Shown in pieces: positions 18,644-27,050 of a stretch of 64,000 nt of DNA. Source of the DNA: Candidatus Nitrosocosmicus sp. (GTDB lineage: Archaea > Thermoproteota > Nitrososphaeria > Nitrososphaerales > Nitrososphaeraceae); the NCBI GenBank assembly GCA_029194465.1, contig JARFXS010000001.1:62001-126000 (forward strand), in the 5' to 3' direction. The notes under the pieces are model-generated. The model was not told the origin of the DNA. It searched no databases and saw only the letters and a list, made by a program, of their open reading frames with translations. How positions within the stretch are numbered: position 1 is the stretch's first letter; every line of letters begins with the position of its first letter. A program made the position numbers and the translations under genes.

Positions 18644-19360
18644 ATGAATATTAACACTCCCCTTGACAGACTGACCCTTGTTTCCATATCTCTTATGATC
18701 ATCCCAATCTTTATTCTGGCATATTCGAGTCCCCCATGGATTACAGAAATTTACATATATGGCCAAGAGACTAATTCTTCTAATACAGATGAATTTTTAT
18801 TAAATATCAATCAAACTTATTTGTCTTTAATTCCTCTAATGATCGAGGAAGTTCAAAACACCAATGCTAGTGATATCCCGATCAAGCAAATAATGGAGGC
18901 AACTCCTTCCAATGCAACAGCCCTCCAAGATATTGTCAAAAATAATTCTAATAAAGCAGCTCAAAACAAAGACCGTGCTACTTTAAACAATGCTACTGTC
19001 AACAACAGCAATACCTCTAGACCTCAGGATCTCATTCCAGTCGTTGTTAATATGACTCAAAACACCAATGCTAGTGATATCCCGATCAAAAATATAATTA
19101 ATACTGTTCCTTCCAATGCAACAGCCCTCCAAGATATTGTCAAAAATAATTCTAATAAAGCAGCTCAAAACAAAGACCGTGCTACTTTAAACAATGCTAC
19201 TGTCAACAACAGCAATACCTCTAGACCTCAGGATCTCATTCCAGTCGTTGTTAATATGACTCAAAACACCAATGCTAGCGACTTGGGATTCATGCGAATT
19301 ATTAATGCATTACCAGGATACGATAACTCTGAATCCAATAGTAAGAATTTCCTAAAATAA
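18644..19360 (+). CDS. Secreted tandem-repeat protein rich in N-glycosylation sequons
   Basis: Unrecognised 238-residue protein. The N-terminus has a hydrophobic segment (LVSISLMIIPIFILAYSS, about 11-28) acting as signal peptide or anchor. The rest is polar and consists of two 68-residue repeats plus the start of a third. Each repeat has NASDIPIK, SNATALQDIVKNNSNKA, LNNATVNNSNTSRPQD and VVNMTQ, giving about seven N-x-S/T sequons per unit. No cysteine is present in the repeats and no domain is known to me. It follows the beta-helix gene on the same strand. A role as a heavily glycosylated surface protein is inferred from composition only. Confidence 0.7.
   Translation: MNINTPLDRLTLVSISLMIIPIFILAYSSPPWITEIYIYGQETNSSNTDEFLLNINQTYLSLIPLMIEEVQNTNASDIPIKQIMEATPSNATALQDIVKNNSNKAAQNKDRATLNNATVNNSNTSRPQDLIPVVVNMTQNTNASDIPIKNIINTVPSNATALQDIVKNNSNKAAQNKDRATLNNATVNNSNTSRPQDLIPVVVNMTQNTNASDLGFMRIINALPGYDNSESNSKNFLK
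18853..19282 (+). repeat. 204-bp tandem repeat, two full copies and a partial third
   Basis: Copies begin at 18853, 19057 and 19261, each with TCAAAACACCAATGCTAG. The long block from CCTTCCAATGCAACAGCCC through GTTGTTAATATGACTC recurs almost base for base in copies one and two; differences cluster around the ATCAAGCAAATAATGGAGGC segment. Period 204 keeps the frame (68 codons). The near-identity suggests a recent duplication or ongoing homogenisation. Confidence 0.88.
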
Positions 19361-19411
19361 TCTTACTTACGTATGAGGATTTGAGATAATGACATCATGA
19401 TATTCTTGTAT

Positions 19412-19585
19412 TCATCCTTTTTCCGAATTGTCTACGTACGCATCCATAATCCGATACCTTATATATTTATCATCAAGGGAAAATTTTGGCGGGTGTGGGT
19501 CATTGGTTTCAGCCTTGCAAATAGGACATTTATCCCTCAACGTATATTGCTTGCATAATCTACAAATTCTAATCCGGTGCTTCAT
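19412..19585 (-). CDS. nop10: H/ACA ribonucleoprotein subunit Nop10
   Basis: This 57-residue protein is too short for many gene callers. It begins MKHRIRICRLCKQYTLRDKC and continues with PICKAETNDPHPPKFSLDDK, then YIRYRIMDAYV. The two CxxC pairs (C8/C11 and C20/C23) form the zinc ribbon, and the PHPPKFS-DKY stretch is the conserved Cbf5-binding linker. Nop10 is the small core protein of the H/ACA pseudouridylation complex. It lies 14 bases downstream of the aIF2-alpha gene on the same strand, a linkage that recurs in archaea. Confidence 0.93.
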   Translation of the reverse strand: MKHRIRICRLCKQYTLRDKCPICKAETNDPHPPKFSLDDKYIRYRIMDAYVDNSEKG

Positions 19586-19599
19586 TGCTATTCAAGAAG

Positions 19600-20409
19600 T
19601 TAAATATTTGTATGAGTTTTCTTTGATTCTTCCCTAGTAAATTTAAAAGTTCCGGCATTTTTTTCTATATTGGTCTTTATTTTTTCTATAGCATGATTCA
19701 ATGCTTTCTCAGCAATTTTGAAATTTTCCGCTGTGACTGTGATTCTGTATTTTGGGGCACCTATGTAGGTAATGTCTATTTTAGAATTATTTTTGGACCC
19801 GTCTACAGATCCTAAAATATTCTTTATTGTGTCGATCCCATCTCCCTTCCTTACAGTAATATCCAGGACTGCCCTAACTTCAATATGAGGAATCTGAATC
19901 TTCTTACTCTCTAGTTCTATTGCTCCAATCACTTCTGGTTTTAGATCAAGTGTAGATAATACTTCAGGTCCCTTGATGGCTACAGCTTCAAAAGCATCAT
20001 AGATAAAATCATATTTCTGACTTATTTTTTCTTCAATCTCTTTAATACTACTTTGATCATAGCCAAGATTAGTCTTTATAACATCCATAAAATTTGCACC
20101 CTTTTCGTCCTTTTTTACCTCCATGACTTTCGCTTTCTTTTCTTCGCCGGTAACCTGCTTTAGTGAAAGATCTACTTCTGACCTTGTTGGGTTAACTCTG
20201 ATTACCTTGAGGACTGTTTTCTGCTTAGCCTTTACATACCGCTCTATGTTTCTGATCCAGCCAGTAGCAATTTCTGAAATATGTAAAAACGCAGTAAGAT
20301 TGTCATACTCGTCAAGGGTTACATAAGCTCCATGACCCGTAACTTCTTTGACTGTAACTATAACTATTTCTCCCAAATCGGGGAGTTTTTTGGTTTCTGA
20401 AATACTCAC
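19600..20409 (-). CDS. Translation initiation factor aIF2 subunit alpha
   Basis: This 269-residue protein is the alpha subunit of the heterotrimeric factor that brings initiator tRNA to the small ribosomal subunit. The N-terminal S1/OB domain reads GEIVIVTVKEVTGHGAYVTL, then LHISEIATGWIRNIERYVK and VLKVIRVNPTRSEVDLSLKQV. A helical middle domain (about 95-170) and the alpha-beta C-domain with ITYIGAPKYRITV follow. The ATG at 20409 begins MSISETKKLPDLGE. It is co-directional with Nop10 downstream and the corrinoid adenosyltransferase upstream, which ends about 50 bases before. Confidence 0.95.
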   Translation of the reverse strand: MSISETKKLPDLGEIVIVTVKEVTGHGAYVTLDEYDNLTAFLHISEIATGWIRNIERYVKAKQKTVLKVIRVNPTRSEVDLSLKQVTGEEKKAKVMEVKKDEKGANFMDVIKTNLGYDQSSIKEIEEKISQKYDFIYDAFEAVAIKGPEVLSTLDLKPEVIGAIELESKKIQIPHIEVRAVLDITVRKGDGIDTIKNILGSVDGSKNNSKIDITYIGAPKYRITVTAENFKIAEKALNHAIEKIKTNIEKNAGTFKFTREESKKTHTNI

Positions 20410-20458
20410 TATGTTTAAACCAATTTGTTAGATTAATTAATTTTGCTTTTATGAGCCT

Positions 20459-20995
20459 CTAATAATCTATACCTTTTTTTGCCTTTACACCTTTTTTAAA
20501 TGGATGTTTGATTTCCCTCATTTCAGTAACCAGATCAGCAATCTGAAATATTTTGTCCGTCAAGAGGTTCCCAGTCAATATTACGGTTACCTCAGGCGGT
20601 TTTGAGGCTAAGAGTGAAATAATTTCTCCTTCTTCAATTAGTCCAAGCTTCAAAGCATAATTAATTTCGTCCAGTATAACGATGCTGTATTTTCCAGAGC
20701 CTATTTTCTCCTTAGCAATTGCCATAGCATTTTTTGATGACTCTACATGCTCTATGAAATCATGATCATCATCTATTATACCTACAAATCCTTTTCCTGT
20801 TATTACTAATTCAAAATATGGTTTTAGTCTATTTGAACTATATATTTCTCCGTAATTCCACTCTCCCTTTATGAACTGAATCATACAGACATTAAATTCG
20901 TATCCAATTGCTCTTAAAGCAACACCTAAAGCTGCGGTGGTTTTACCTTTTCCATTGCCATAATACACAATAATTAATCCTTTGTCCACTGTCAT
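20459..20995 (-). CDS. Cob(I)yrinic acid a,c-diamide adenosyltransferase (CobA/CobO/BtuR family)
   Basis: This 178-residue P-loop enzyme adds the adenosyl group to reduced corrinoids in B12 synthesis and salvage. It starts with GLIIVYYGNGKGKTTAALGV, whose GNGKGKTT is the inverted-binding P-loop of the CobA/BtuR family. FNVCMIQFIKGEWNYGE and IVILDEINYALKLGLI (Walker B) and LTGN are also typical. The ATG at 20995 is used; the preceding spacer is about 250 bases and divergent from the FMN-binding protein gene. It complements the cobalamin genes at 25.6-31.1 kb. Confidence 0.9.
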   Translation of the reverse strand: MTVDKGLIIVYYGNGKGKTTAALGVALRAIGYEFNVCMIQFIKGEWNYGEIYSSNRLKPYFELVITGKGFVGIIDDDHDFIEHVESSKNAMAIAKEKIGSGKYSIVILDEINYALKLGLIEEGEIISLLASKPPEVTVILTGNLLTDKIFQIADLVTEMREIKHPFKKGVKAKKGIDY

Positions 20996-21253
20996 CTCCT
21001 ATATTACAGATTCAATTTTACTAGATCTCTCTATTTATTATGTTCATTGAATGGAAATAACAGCCAATAGGTCCCCGTTTGGCTAGGGTGTTCTATGTGT
21101 TTCACCATACTAATAATTAAGCTATTTTCTATTATGTTATCTCGTTTTATGCACGGGATAGTTATAGGCATGAAGAATCAAATTCAAAAAGATTGACCGG
21201 GCGCAATTACTTTAAATTAACTCGACAGCTTTTAGTTCATATAACTATAGCCT

Positions 21254-21652
21254 ATGTTCGAGTTAAGCCCAAATGAGATTAAATTCATAATAGAAAATGA
21301 GGTTTGTAGGTTAGCAACTTCTTTTAAAGATAAACCTCACGTAGTGCCAGTTTCATACATCTACAAGGACAATTTTTTTTATATTTCAACTGATTACAAT
21401 ACAAAAAAATTATTAAACATTGAGAAAAATCCTAATGTCAGCTTGACTGTAGATATTTACAAACCAAGTTTTAATAAGGGGATCACTGTAAACGGTATAG
21501 TCAGAATAATTGAAAATGGTCGATTATACGACAGAATTTACCTGCTTTATTATGACAAATTTGAGTGGGTTAGAAGTGATCCATGGAAAGAGGGGGAAGC
21601 TCCTTTTTTAGAAATAAAACCATATACTAAGGCTAGTTGGGGAATCAACTAA
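21254..21652 (+). CDS. Pyridoxamine 5'-phosphate oxidase-family FMN-binding protein
   Basis: This 132-residue split-barrel protein starts MFELSPNEIKFIIENEVCRL and continues ATSFKDKPHVVPVSYIYKD, then FFYISTDYNTKKLLNIEKNP and VSLTVDIY, the core of the PNPOx-like family. It should form a dimer binding FMN or a related deazaflavin (F420) cofactor. Such short proteins often reduce small molecules; the substrate is unknown. It ends one base before the MtrA-like gene, so the two are probably one transcript. Confidence 0.82.
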   Translation: MFELSPNEIKFIIENEVCRLATSFKDKPHVVPVSYIYKDNFFYISTDYNTKKLLNIEKNPNVSLTVDIYKPSFNKGITVNGIVRIIENGRLYDRIYLLYYDKFEWVRSDPWKEGEAPFLEIKPYTKASWGIN

Positions 21653-21653
21653 T

Positions 21654-22139
21654 TTGAACATCAAATTTCAATTGGAACAAGCAGCCGGAGTAGTCTGTAA
21701 AGTTATGTATCCTATCCCTACTACTTCGTTTAGTGGGAAAGGTACAGAGATTGCGGTTTGTACGCTTTCGAGTGTGGCCCTTTTGAAGAAGATTTCTAAC
21801 AATGATATTATGGACAAGCTATTAATTGTAGGTCGTTTATTTTCTGAAAACAAAGGAATCGATCAGCTAATTCGTTTTTGTACAACATCCCACACTATGA
21901 AATTTTTGATTTTATGCGGAAAGGATACTAACGGTCATTACCCAGGGGATGCGTTGATGAATTTAATGCAATTTGGATTGGATGACCGTCACAAAATAAT
22001 AGGAACCAAGGCCCCCTATCCATTCATAAGATGTCATCCAAACTTAGTAAACAAATTTAGGCAGCAAATAAAACTAGTAGACATACGCGATTGTCATGAT
22101 TTAAATAAAATAATTGAGACTGTTAATAGCCTTACTTAA
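21654..22139 (+). CDS. Soluble MtrA-like (tetrahydromethanopterin S-methyltransferase subunit A) corrinoid domain
   Basis: This 161-residue protein matches the cytoplasmic domain of methanogen MtrA. Shared features are LLIVGRLFSENKGIDQLIRF, KFLILCGKDTNGHYPGDAL (histidine 95 in the position that ligates cobalt in MtrA), IIGTKAPYPFI and a final LVDIRDC segment. The membrane helix of true MtrA is absent, and no other Mtr subunit gene lies in the window. The start is TTG at 21654. A corrinoid-binding role is inferred from the family and from the nearby adenosyltransferase gene; methyl transfer is not shown. Confidence 0.75.
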   Translation: MNIKFQLEQAAGVVCKVMYPIPTTSFSGKGTEIAVCTLSSVALLKKISNNDIMDKLLIVGRLFSENKGIDQLIRFCTTSHTMKFLILCGKDTNGHYPGDALMNLMQFGLDDRHKIIGTKAPYPFIRCHPNLVNKFRQQIKLVDIRDCHDLNKIIETVNSLT

Positions 22140-23270
22140 TTTTCTTACTATAAAGCAGTTGGTTCGGTTCTACCTCTTGTGTTTTTTTGTCTTTAGTAAT
22201 TGCTAAAGAGCCCATACTCCCTTTTTTCTCTCTACTTTGGATATATTCTCTATAGTCCTCATCAATCTCCATGGCTGCTTGAAGTATCTTGCTTCTTATT
22301 GTGTTAGATGAATTGATAAACATCCTTGTATCTTTGGGAAGACAGTGACCTCCTATTCCATCTCTTGGTTCTAAAGTATTACTTCATTCCATTTTGTATT
22401 GAGTGATTCACGTAATTCTGAAAAACTAATACTGTTAGACTTACAATAAAGATAAGTTTCTTCTGCAAATGCTATTTGAAGATATCTATGAGCGTTTTCT
22501 ACTATTTTTGTTAGTTCTGCTACTTCAACTGATGATACTGGGTGCATTGGAATTGATAGTGTTTGTATCCCTGCGGTTCTTGCCTTTGATGTTGCTGTTG
22601 AGGAATGGTTACACGACCATGACTTGTCGATTGTTGTTGTTGAGAATTTACATGGATATCTAAATTGGTGGGAGAGTTTATTGTTGTTGGTTATTAGAGA
22701 TGTTTCTGATAATTTATCGTTTGCTGTTTCTGTTGTTTGAGGCACTACCTCACGTCCATCATAAAGTTAAGACCGTGTTGCAAACAGCAATTGCTTACAC
22801 CACCTACAATACGTAATTGATTAACACCGTGTTCTTCTTCTTCTAATGCATACCATCTATGTGGTGCATGAACAACATGTAGTCTATGATCACTTTTTCA
22901 AATACTTTTTTTTGATACCCTTTGCATATACTTCAATTGATATTAGTGCACCTGCCTTAGCTTCTCTAGATATCTTTTCAACAACAGACATCAAACCATC
23001 TACTTGTGGTGTAAACATATCATCTGGTCTATGTAGATACGCAGATAATTAATGTCAAAATCACCAAAAGTTGGTTGCTTGCTTTATTCCATAATTGGTT
23101 TCAGCTGACTGCATGGTTTTTTGATTTATATCATATCCAAAAGTATCAAAACCATGTTCTTTAACATATTTTGCAACTGGAAGACCAAGCTGGCCAAGTC
23201 CTATAATAACTACTTTGTTGTAGTTGTTTTTATAATTATAATTATACATTGTTTTGGTTTCTTCTTTCAA
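22132..23270 (-). pseudogene. UDP-glucose/GDP-mannose dehydrogenase family protein (several frameshifts)
   Basis: Pieces of a nucleotide-sugar dehydrogenase follow one another in different frames. The N-terminal Rossmann part has KVVIIGLGQLGLPVAKYV. Then come HRPDDMFTPQVDGLMSVVEK with ISREAKAGALIS, HAPHRWYALEEEEHGVNQLR, PMHPVSSVEVAELTKIVENA with LQIAFAEETYLYC, and finally GIGGHCLPKDTRMF with the catalytic cysteine. At least four indels separate them, for example near 22374 (a missing base before EPRDGIGGHC) and near 23066. The enzyme would oxidise a UDP-sugar to its uronic acid for surface glycans. Because it carries more breaks than most genes here, it may be a true pseudogene. Its stop overlaps the MtrA-like gene by eight bases, tail to tail. 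Confidence 0.72.
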
Positions 23271-23372
23271 CTACTGTAAAAGAATACATAATGATTTCTT
23301 ATGATTCTATCATTCTTTAAATCTATTACTTTTTACTATAATAATTTCCACTATGTTTTAAATCAAATAGCG

Positions 23373-23987
23373 TTAAGGTGTGTTTAAGTTAATTATTAGT
23401 CTTGAATCGATTAATGGTTTTGGATGAATAAATTCACATTCTATCGTATTTTGGTTTCTTTTTTTGATCATCGCTTTGATATGAACATACCTGATGACAT
23501 CGTGATAAAAAAGTTCATAGTTTAAACTTTCAAAACTCTTTTCCTCAAATTTCTCAATTAAGGTACTTGTAAAAACTATGGTAATATTTTTGACAATTGC
23601 AACCATAGCCATTTCTCTAATAAATCTTCTTACCTCTTGTCTAATGTCTTTATTCTGATTGTAAAGAAACAGGGGCATCATATCATCAAAAATTACGCAA
23701 TCTATATCCAATACCTTGATTTTCTTCAGAAGGAGGACTAGTTTATCTGCTTCATAGATTCTTTGGTATGTTATCTTCTTCAAATATCTTTTTAGTTCAT
23801 CATCGTCAGCCTTTGCTATCTTTAGAAGATATTCTTTAATTAATTCGGGTCGAAAATTTCCCGAGCCATCTAGATATAATGTCTTCTTATTTCTTATGCT
23901 ATTTAATGAGCATATCAAGTAAACCAAGTGAGTTCTTCCGGCACCTTTCTTGCCAACCAACTCGATCAAAGTGCCTTTTTGGGTCAA
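23373..23987 (-). CDS. RecA-superfamily (RadB-like) ATPase with altered Walker A
   Basis: This protein of at least 204 residues has a RecA-type core: LIELVGKKGAGRTHLVYLIC (Walker A), TLYLDGSGNFRPELI, then VLDIDCVIFDDMMPLF (Walker B) and NITIVFTSTLIEKF. In the P-loop the usual lysine of GKT is arginine (GAGRTH). The TTG at 23987 is the only conventional start, but the frame stays open upstream to about 24060 and reads EVIKLDGLLLSL, the usual opening of RadB-like proteins. The true start is therefore probably further upstream with a rare codon, or hidden by an indel. RadB-type proteins regulate recombination; that role is inferred. Confidence 0.6.
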   Translation of the reverse strand: MTQKGTLIELVGKKGAGRTHLVYLICSLNSIRNKKTLYLDGSGNFRPELIKEYLLKIAKADDDELKRYLKKITYQRIYEADKLVLLLKKIKVLDIDCVIFDDMMPLFLYNQNKDIRQEVRRFIREMAMVAIVKNITIVFTSTLIEKFEEKSFESLNYELFYHDVIRYVHIKAMIKKRNQNTIECEFIHPKPLIDSRLIINLNTP

Positions 23988-24135
23988 ACTGAGCAGGAGA
24001 CCATCTAATTTTATTACTTCTGAATCTATGAGGTTAGATATTCTTTCATGGATAAAAATATTGATTTGTTAGGCACCATATCGTAGAGGAAGCTTTTTAT
24101 TGTAGCCTAGGGTCTTTTCACAATTGAATAACAAT

Positions 24136-24391
24136 ATGGCAGCATCACCTTCACAACAACCTACTAAGAGACCATTAAATGTTTTTACAGCGTTCTTTGA
24201 ACAGAAAAGTTGCTGTAAGGTTAAAAAGCGAAATCGAATATAGAGGCAAAATGTCGAATGTAGATTCTTATATGAATCTGATTCTAGTTGATGCAGAAGA
24301 ATTTGATGGGTCTGATCTGTTAGCAAATTATGGTAAAGTCGTTATAAGAGGTAATAACGTGCTTTTCATTAAATTAGAGAAAGAATTCTAA
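24136..24391 (+). CDS. Lsm/Sm-like RNA-binding protein (one frameshift)
   Basis: The ATG at 24136 gives MAASPSQQPTKRPLNV. An extra T in the T5 run at 24182-24186 then shifts the frame, after which LQRSLNRKVAVRLKSEIEYR and GKMSNVDSYMNLILVDAEE form Sm motif 1, and KVVIRGNNVLFIKL forms Sm motif 2. The whole is about 84 residues, normal for an archaeal Lsm. These proteins form heptameric rings that bind U-rich RNA ends. The gene is divergent from the RecA-like ATPase and stands 30 bases before metK. Confidence 0.88.
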
Positions 24392-24421
24392 TCATTAGTA
24401 CAATTTCCGAATTCTTGATTA

Positions 24422-25595
24422 ATGATAATAATGCAACCACGAAAATATATATTTACATCTGAAAGTGTAACAGAAGGACATCCTGATAAGATATGCGATA
24501 GAATTTCTGATTCCATTCTTGATTCATTTCTGAGCAATGATCCTGATGCTAGGGTAGCAGTAGAAACCATGACTACTACAGGAGTCGTCATAGTAGCAGG
24601 TGAAGTAACTTCTACACATAGGATGGATGTCCAGGATATTGTGAGAAATGAAATAAACGATATTGGTTATGATAAACCTGAATTTGGATTTGATGGAAAT
24701 ACTTGTTCGGTCTTAGTTTCACTTCATGAACAAAGCCCAGATATTTCTCTTGGAGTTACATCAAATGAATTAAGAGAGCAGGGAGCAGGTGACCAAGGGC
24801 TCATGTTTGGGTTTGCGATAAACGAAACTCCGGAGTTTATGCCTTTGCCAATTATGCTTGCTCATAATTTATCATTGCGCTTGTCCGAAGTAAGGAAGAA
24901 AAAAGAATTGGATTGGGTTAGACCGGACGGAAAATCACAAGTTTCAATTTTGTATGAGGATAACAAACCAAAGTCGATTGATACTATTGTGTTGTCAACC
25001 CAGCATTCTCCTGAAATCTCTCAAGAACAAATTAATGAGGAAATCGCTAAATTTGTAATAAGTCCCGTTTGCTCAGATTGGATTACTTCCGAAACGAAAG
25101 TATTTGTCAATCCTACAGGTAGATTTGTAATTGGGGGACCTCCTGGCGATACGGGATTGACAGGAAGAAAAATCATAGCTGATACATATGGAGGGATGGG
25201 AAGGCACGGGGGAGGAGCTTTCTCAGGTAAAGACCCAACCAAAGTTGATAGATCTGCATGCTATATGGCCCGATACATATCTAAAAAAATATTGTGCAGC
25301 AGAACTGGCTACTAAATGTGAAGTTCAAATTGCTTATGCAATAGGTGTAGCAAAACCCGTGTCAATTATGGTTGATACGTTTAAAACATCAAAGGTAGAC
25401 GAAGAAAAATAGAGGCCAAGGTTAAAGAATTATTTGATACTAGCCCGTTTTTTTGGGATCATTAGAACCCTTGATCTGAAAAGACCAATTTATAAAAAAA
25501 CATCTGCATATGGACATTTTGGACGAAGAGATGTTGACTTTAGTTTGGAAAAAACAGACAAAGCAGAGGCTTTGAAAAACCTTCGTGTCAATTAA
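24422..25595 (+). CDS. metK: S-adenosylmethionine synthetase MetK, bacterial/eukaryal type (three frameshifts)
   Basis: MetK makes S-adenosylmethionine from methionine and ATP. Motifs of the bacterial/eukaryal type are all present: [49 protein letters not shown] and [20 protein letters not shown]. The archaeal-type enzyme has different motifs. The frame breaks at A7 (25283-25289), at A5 (25405-25409) and at T7 (25448-25454); each needs one base. Corrected, the C-terminus reads [39 protein letters not shown] and ends LRVN. The start is ATG 24422 or 24431. The gene is expected to be essential, so these are most likely sequence errors. Confidence 0.92.
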
Positions 25596-25646
25596 ATAAT
25601 CATTAGGTTTTTTTTGGTATGTTTGCATGGTAATTATGATCGATGA

Positions 25647-26834
25647 ATGGTTTTGAGCGAGTCAGATGAGAAAATTTCTAATGATTTGTATATCGCGGAA
25701 AGTGAACAGGATCTTCCTTCAGAGGTTAGAGAGAAAAAACTAAGTGGCCAACTTAGAACTGGTTATACGACCGGAACCTCGGCTGCTGCTGCTTCCAAAT
25801 CCGCACTTATTACATTTCTAACTGGAAGGAGTGTTGAAGAAGTACAAGTTACACTCCCAAAGGGTAAGGTGGTCCAACTCAAAGTTGCATGGACACGAAT
25901 AAATGAAAAGTCGATTACCTCTGCAGTGATTAAGGATGCTGGAGATGATCCTGATGTAACTCATGGTGCTGAAATCTGCTCTACCGTTGAATCTACGAGC
26001 AATAAGGGTGAAGTGAAAATAATTGGAGGAGCTGGGGTAGGTAAGGTCACCAAACCAGGCCTTGGATTGTTATTAGGAGATGCTGCAATAAATCCAATAC
26101 CAATGAAAATGATAACCGACGCTATACAAGAAGTACTGAGTCTTTACCCAAAGGTAATCAAAAAACAAGGCTTGAGAGTAGTAATATCTGTTCCTGGGGG
26201 GGAAGAAATAGCCAAAAAAACTGACAACCCTAGACTAGGTATACTTGGCGGGATTTCAATTCTGGGGACTACTGGCATAGTACTCCCATATTCAACGGCT
26301 TCCTTTGCTGCCGCAATAAGGCAGAGTTTGGATGTCGGAATAGCACTAAAAGCAGACACCTTTATTCTTACGACTGGAGGCAGAAGTGAAGATTTTTGTA
26401 AGAGCCTGTTCGGAGATACATACGTTGATCATTGTTATGTTCAGATGGGCGACTTTGCAGGTTACAGTGTAAAGCAATGCCATGACAAGAGGGTCAAAAA
26501 AGTGTTTATCGCTGGATTCATCGGTAAATTAACAAAAATAGCAATGGGTGTCAAACAAACACATGTAAGAGGATCTCATGTTAATATGGAATTTATGGCA
26601 AAATTAGCAGAAACAGTCGGTGCTTCTGAAGATGTTCTGAAACTAATCCTAGACGCCAATACTGCACGGCATGTTTCGGAAATCATTGACTCTCACGATA
26701 TTAAGGGGTTTTATGATCTTATATGCAGCAATGCTGCTAGCCAGCTAAGCACCTATTCAAAAAACGAGTTATCCATAGAAGTCATTATGTTTGACTTTAA
26801 AGGATACGTCATTGGTAGATTCCCAAAGAATTGA
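25647..26834 (+). CDS. cbiD: Cobalt-precorrin-5B (C1)-methyltransferase CbiD
   Basis: This 395-residue enzyme methylates C1 of the corrin ring in the anaerobic (early cobalt) B12 pathway. It has the family start LRTGYTTGTSAAAASKSAL, the middle IKDAGDDPDVTHGAEI, GLGLLLGDAAINPIPMKMI and GTTGIVLPYSTASFAAAI, and late FIGKLTKIAMGVKQTHVRG. Length is normal. The 40-residue N-terminal extension before LRTGYTTG is acidic and may be trimmed if translation starts later. It begins a cluster of same-strand corrin genes. Confidence 0.93.
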   Translation: MVLSESDEKISNDLYIAESEQDLPSEVREKKLSGQLRTGYTTGTSAAAASKSALITFLTGRSVEEVQVTLPKGKVVQLKVAWTRINEKSITSAVIKDAGDDPDVTHGAEICSTVESTSNKGEVKIIGGAGVGKVTKPGLGLLLGDAAINPIPMKMITDAIQEVLSLYPKVIKKQGLRVVISVPGGEEIAKKTDNPRLGILGGISILGTTGIVLPYSTASFAAAIRQSLDVGIALKADTFILTTGGRSEDFCKSLFGDTYVDHCYVQMGDFAGYSVKQCHDKRVKKVFIAGFIGKLTKIAMGVKQTHVRGSHVNMEFMAKLAETVGASEDVLKLILDANTARHVSEIIDSHDIKGFYDLICSNAASQLSTYSKNELSIEVIMFDFKGYVIGRFPKN

Positions 26835-27050
26835 AAACACTAGTTTTCTGAAATAATATATTTTAGAATGATATTCAAAGTATTCAGGAACAAAGTGGTG
26901 AAAAACTGTTGATTCATCACATTTCATATTTTCCCAAAGGCTACTTCTCTATCATAAGTCTAGGGATGCTTTTTGTTCCAATGGAGGTTAAATACCTATA
27001 ATATTAAATCCTAAGACGCAAACCTATAATAAAATAGTTAGTATAATAAA

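Noticed and set aside
18853-19282. Direct repeats considered as a CRISPR-like array
   Set aside because: The repeats are contiguous, 204 bases long, in frame and protein-coding, with no spacers and no cas genes nearby.
19428-19637. Plus-strand frame of 69 codons
   Set aside because: It covers Nop10 in antisense; Nop10 has the conserved zinc ribbon and operon context.
22469-22663. Plus-strand hydrophobic leucine-rich frame
   Set aside because: It is antisense to the broken nucleotide-sugar dehydrogenase, whose conserved motifs lie on the minus strand.
26835-27050. Possible cobalamin riboswitch before cbiG
   Set aside because: I could not find the conserved B12-box core, and such riboswitches are not expected in this archaeal group.
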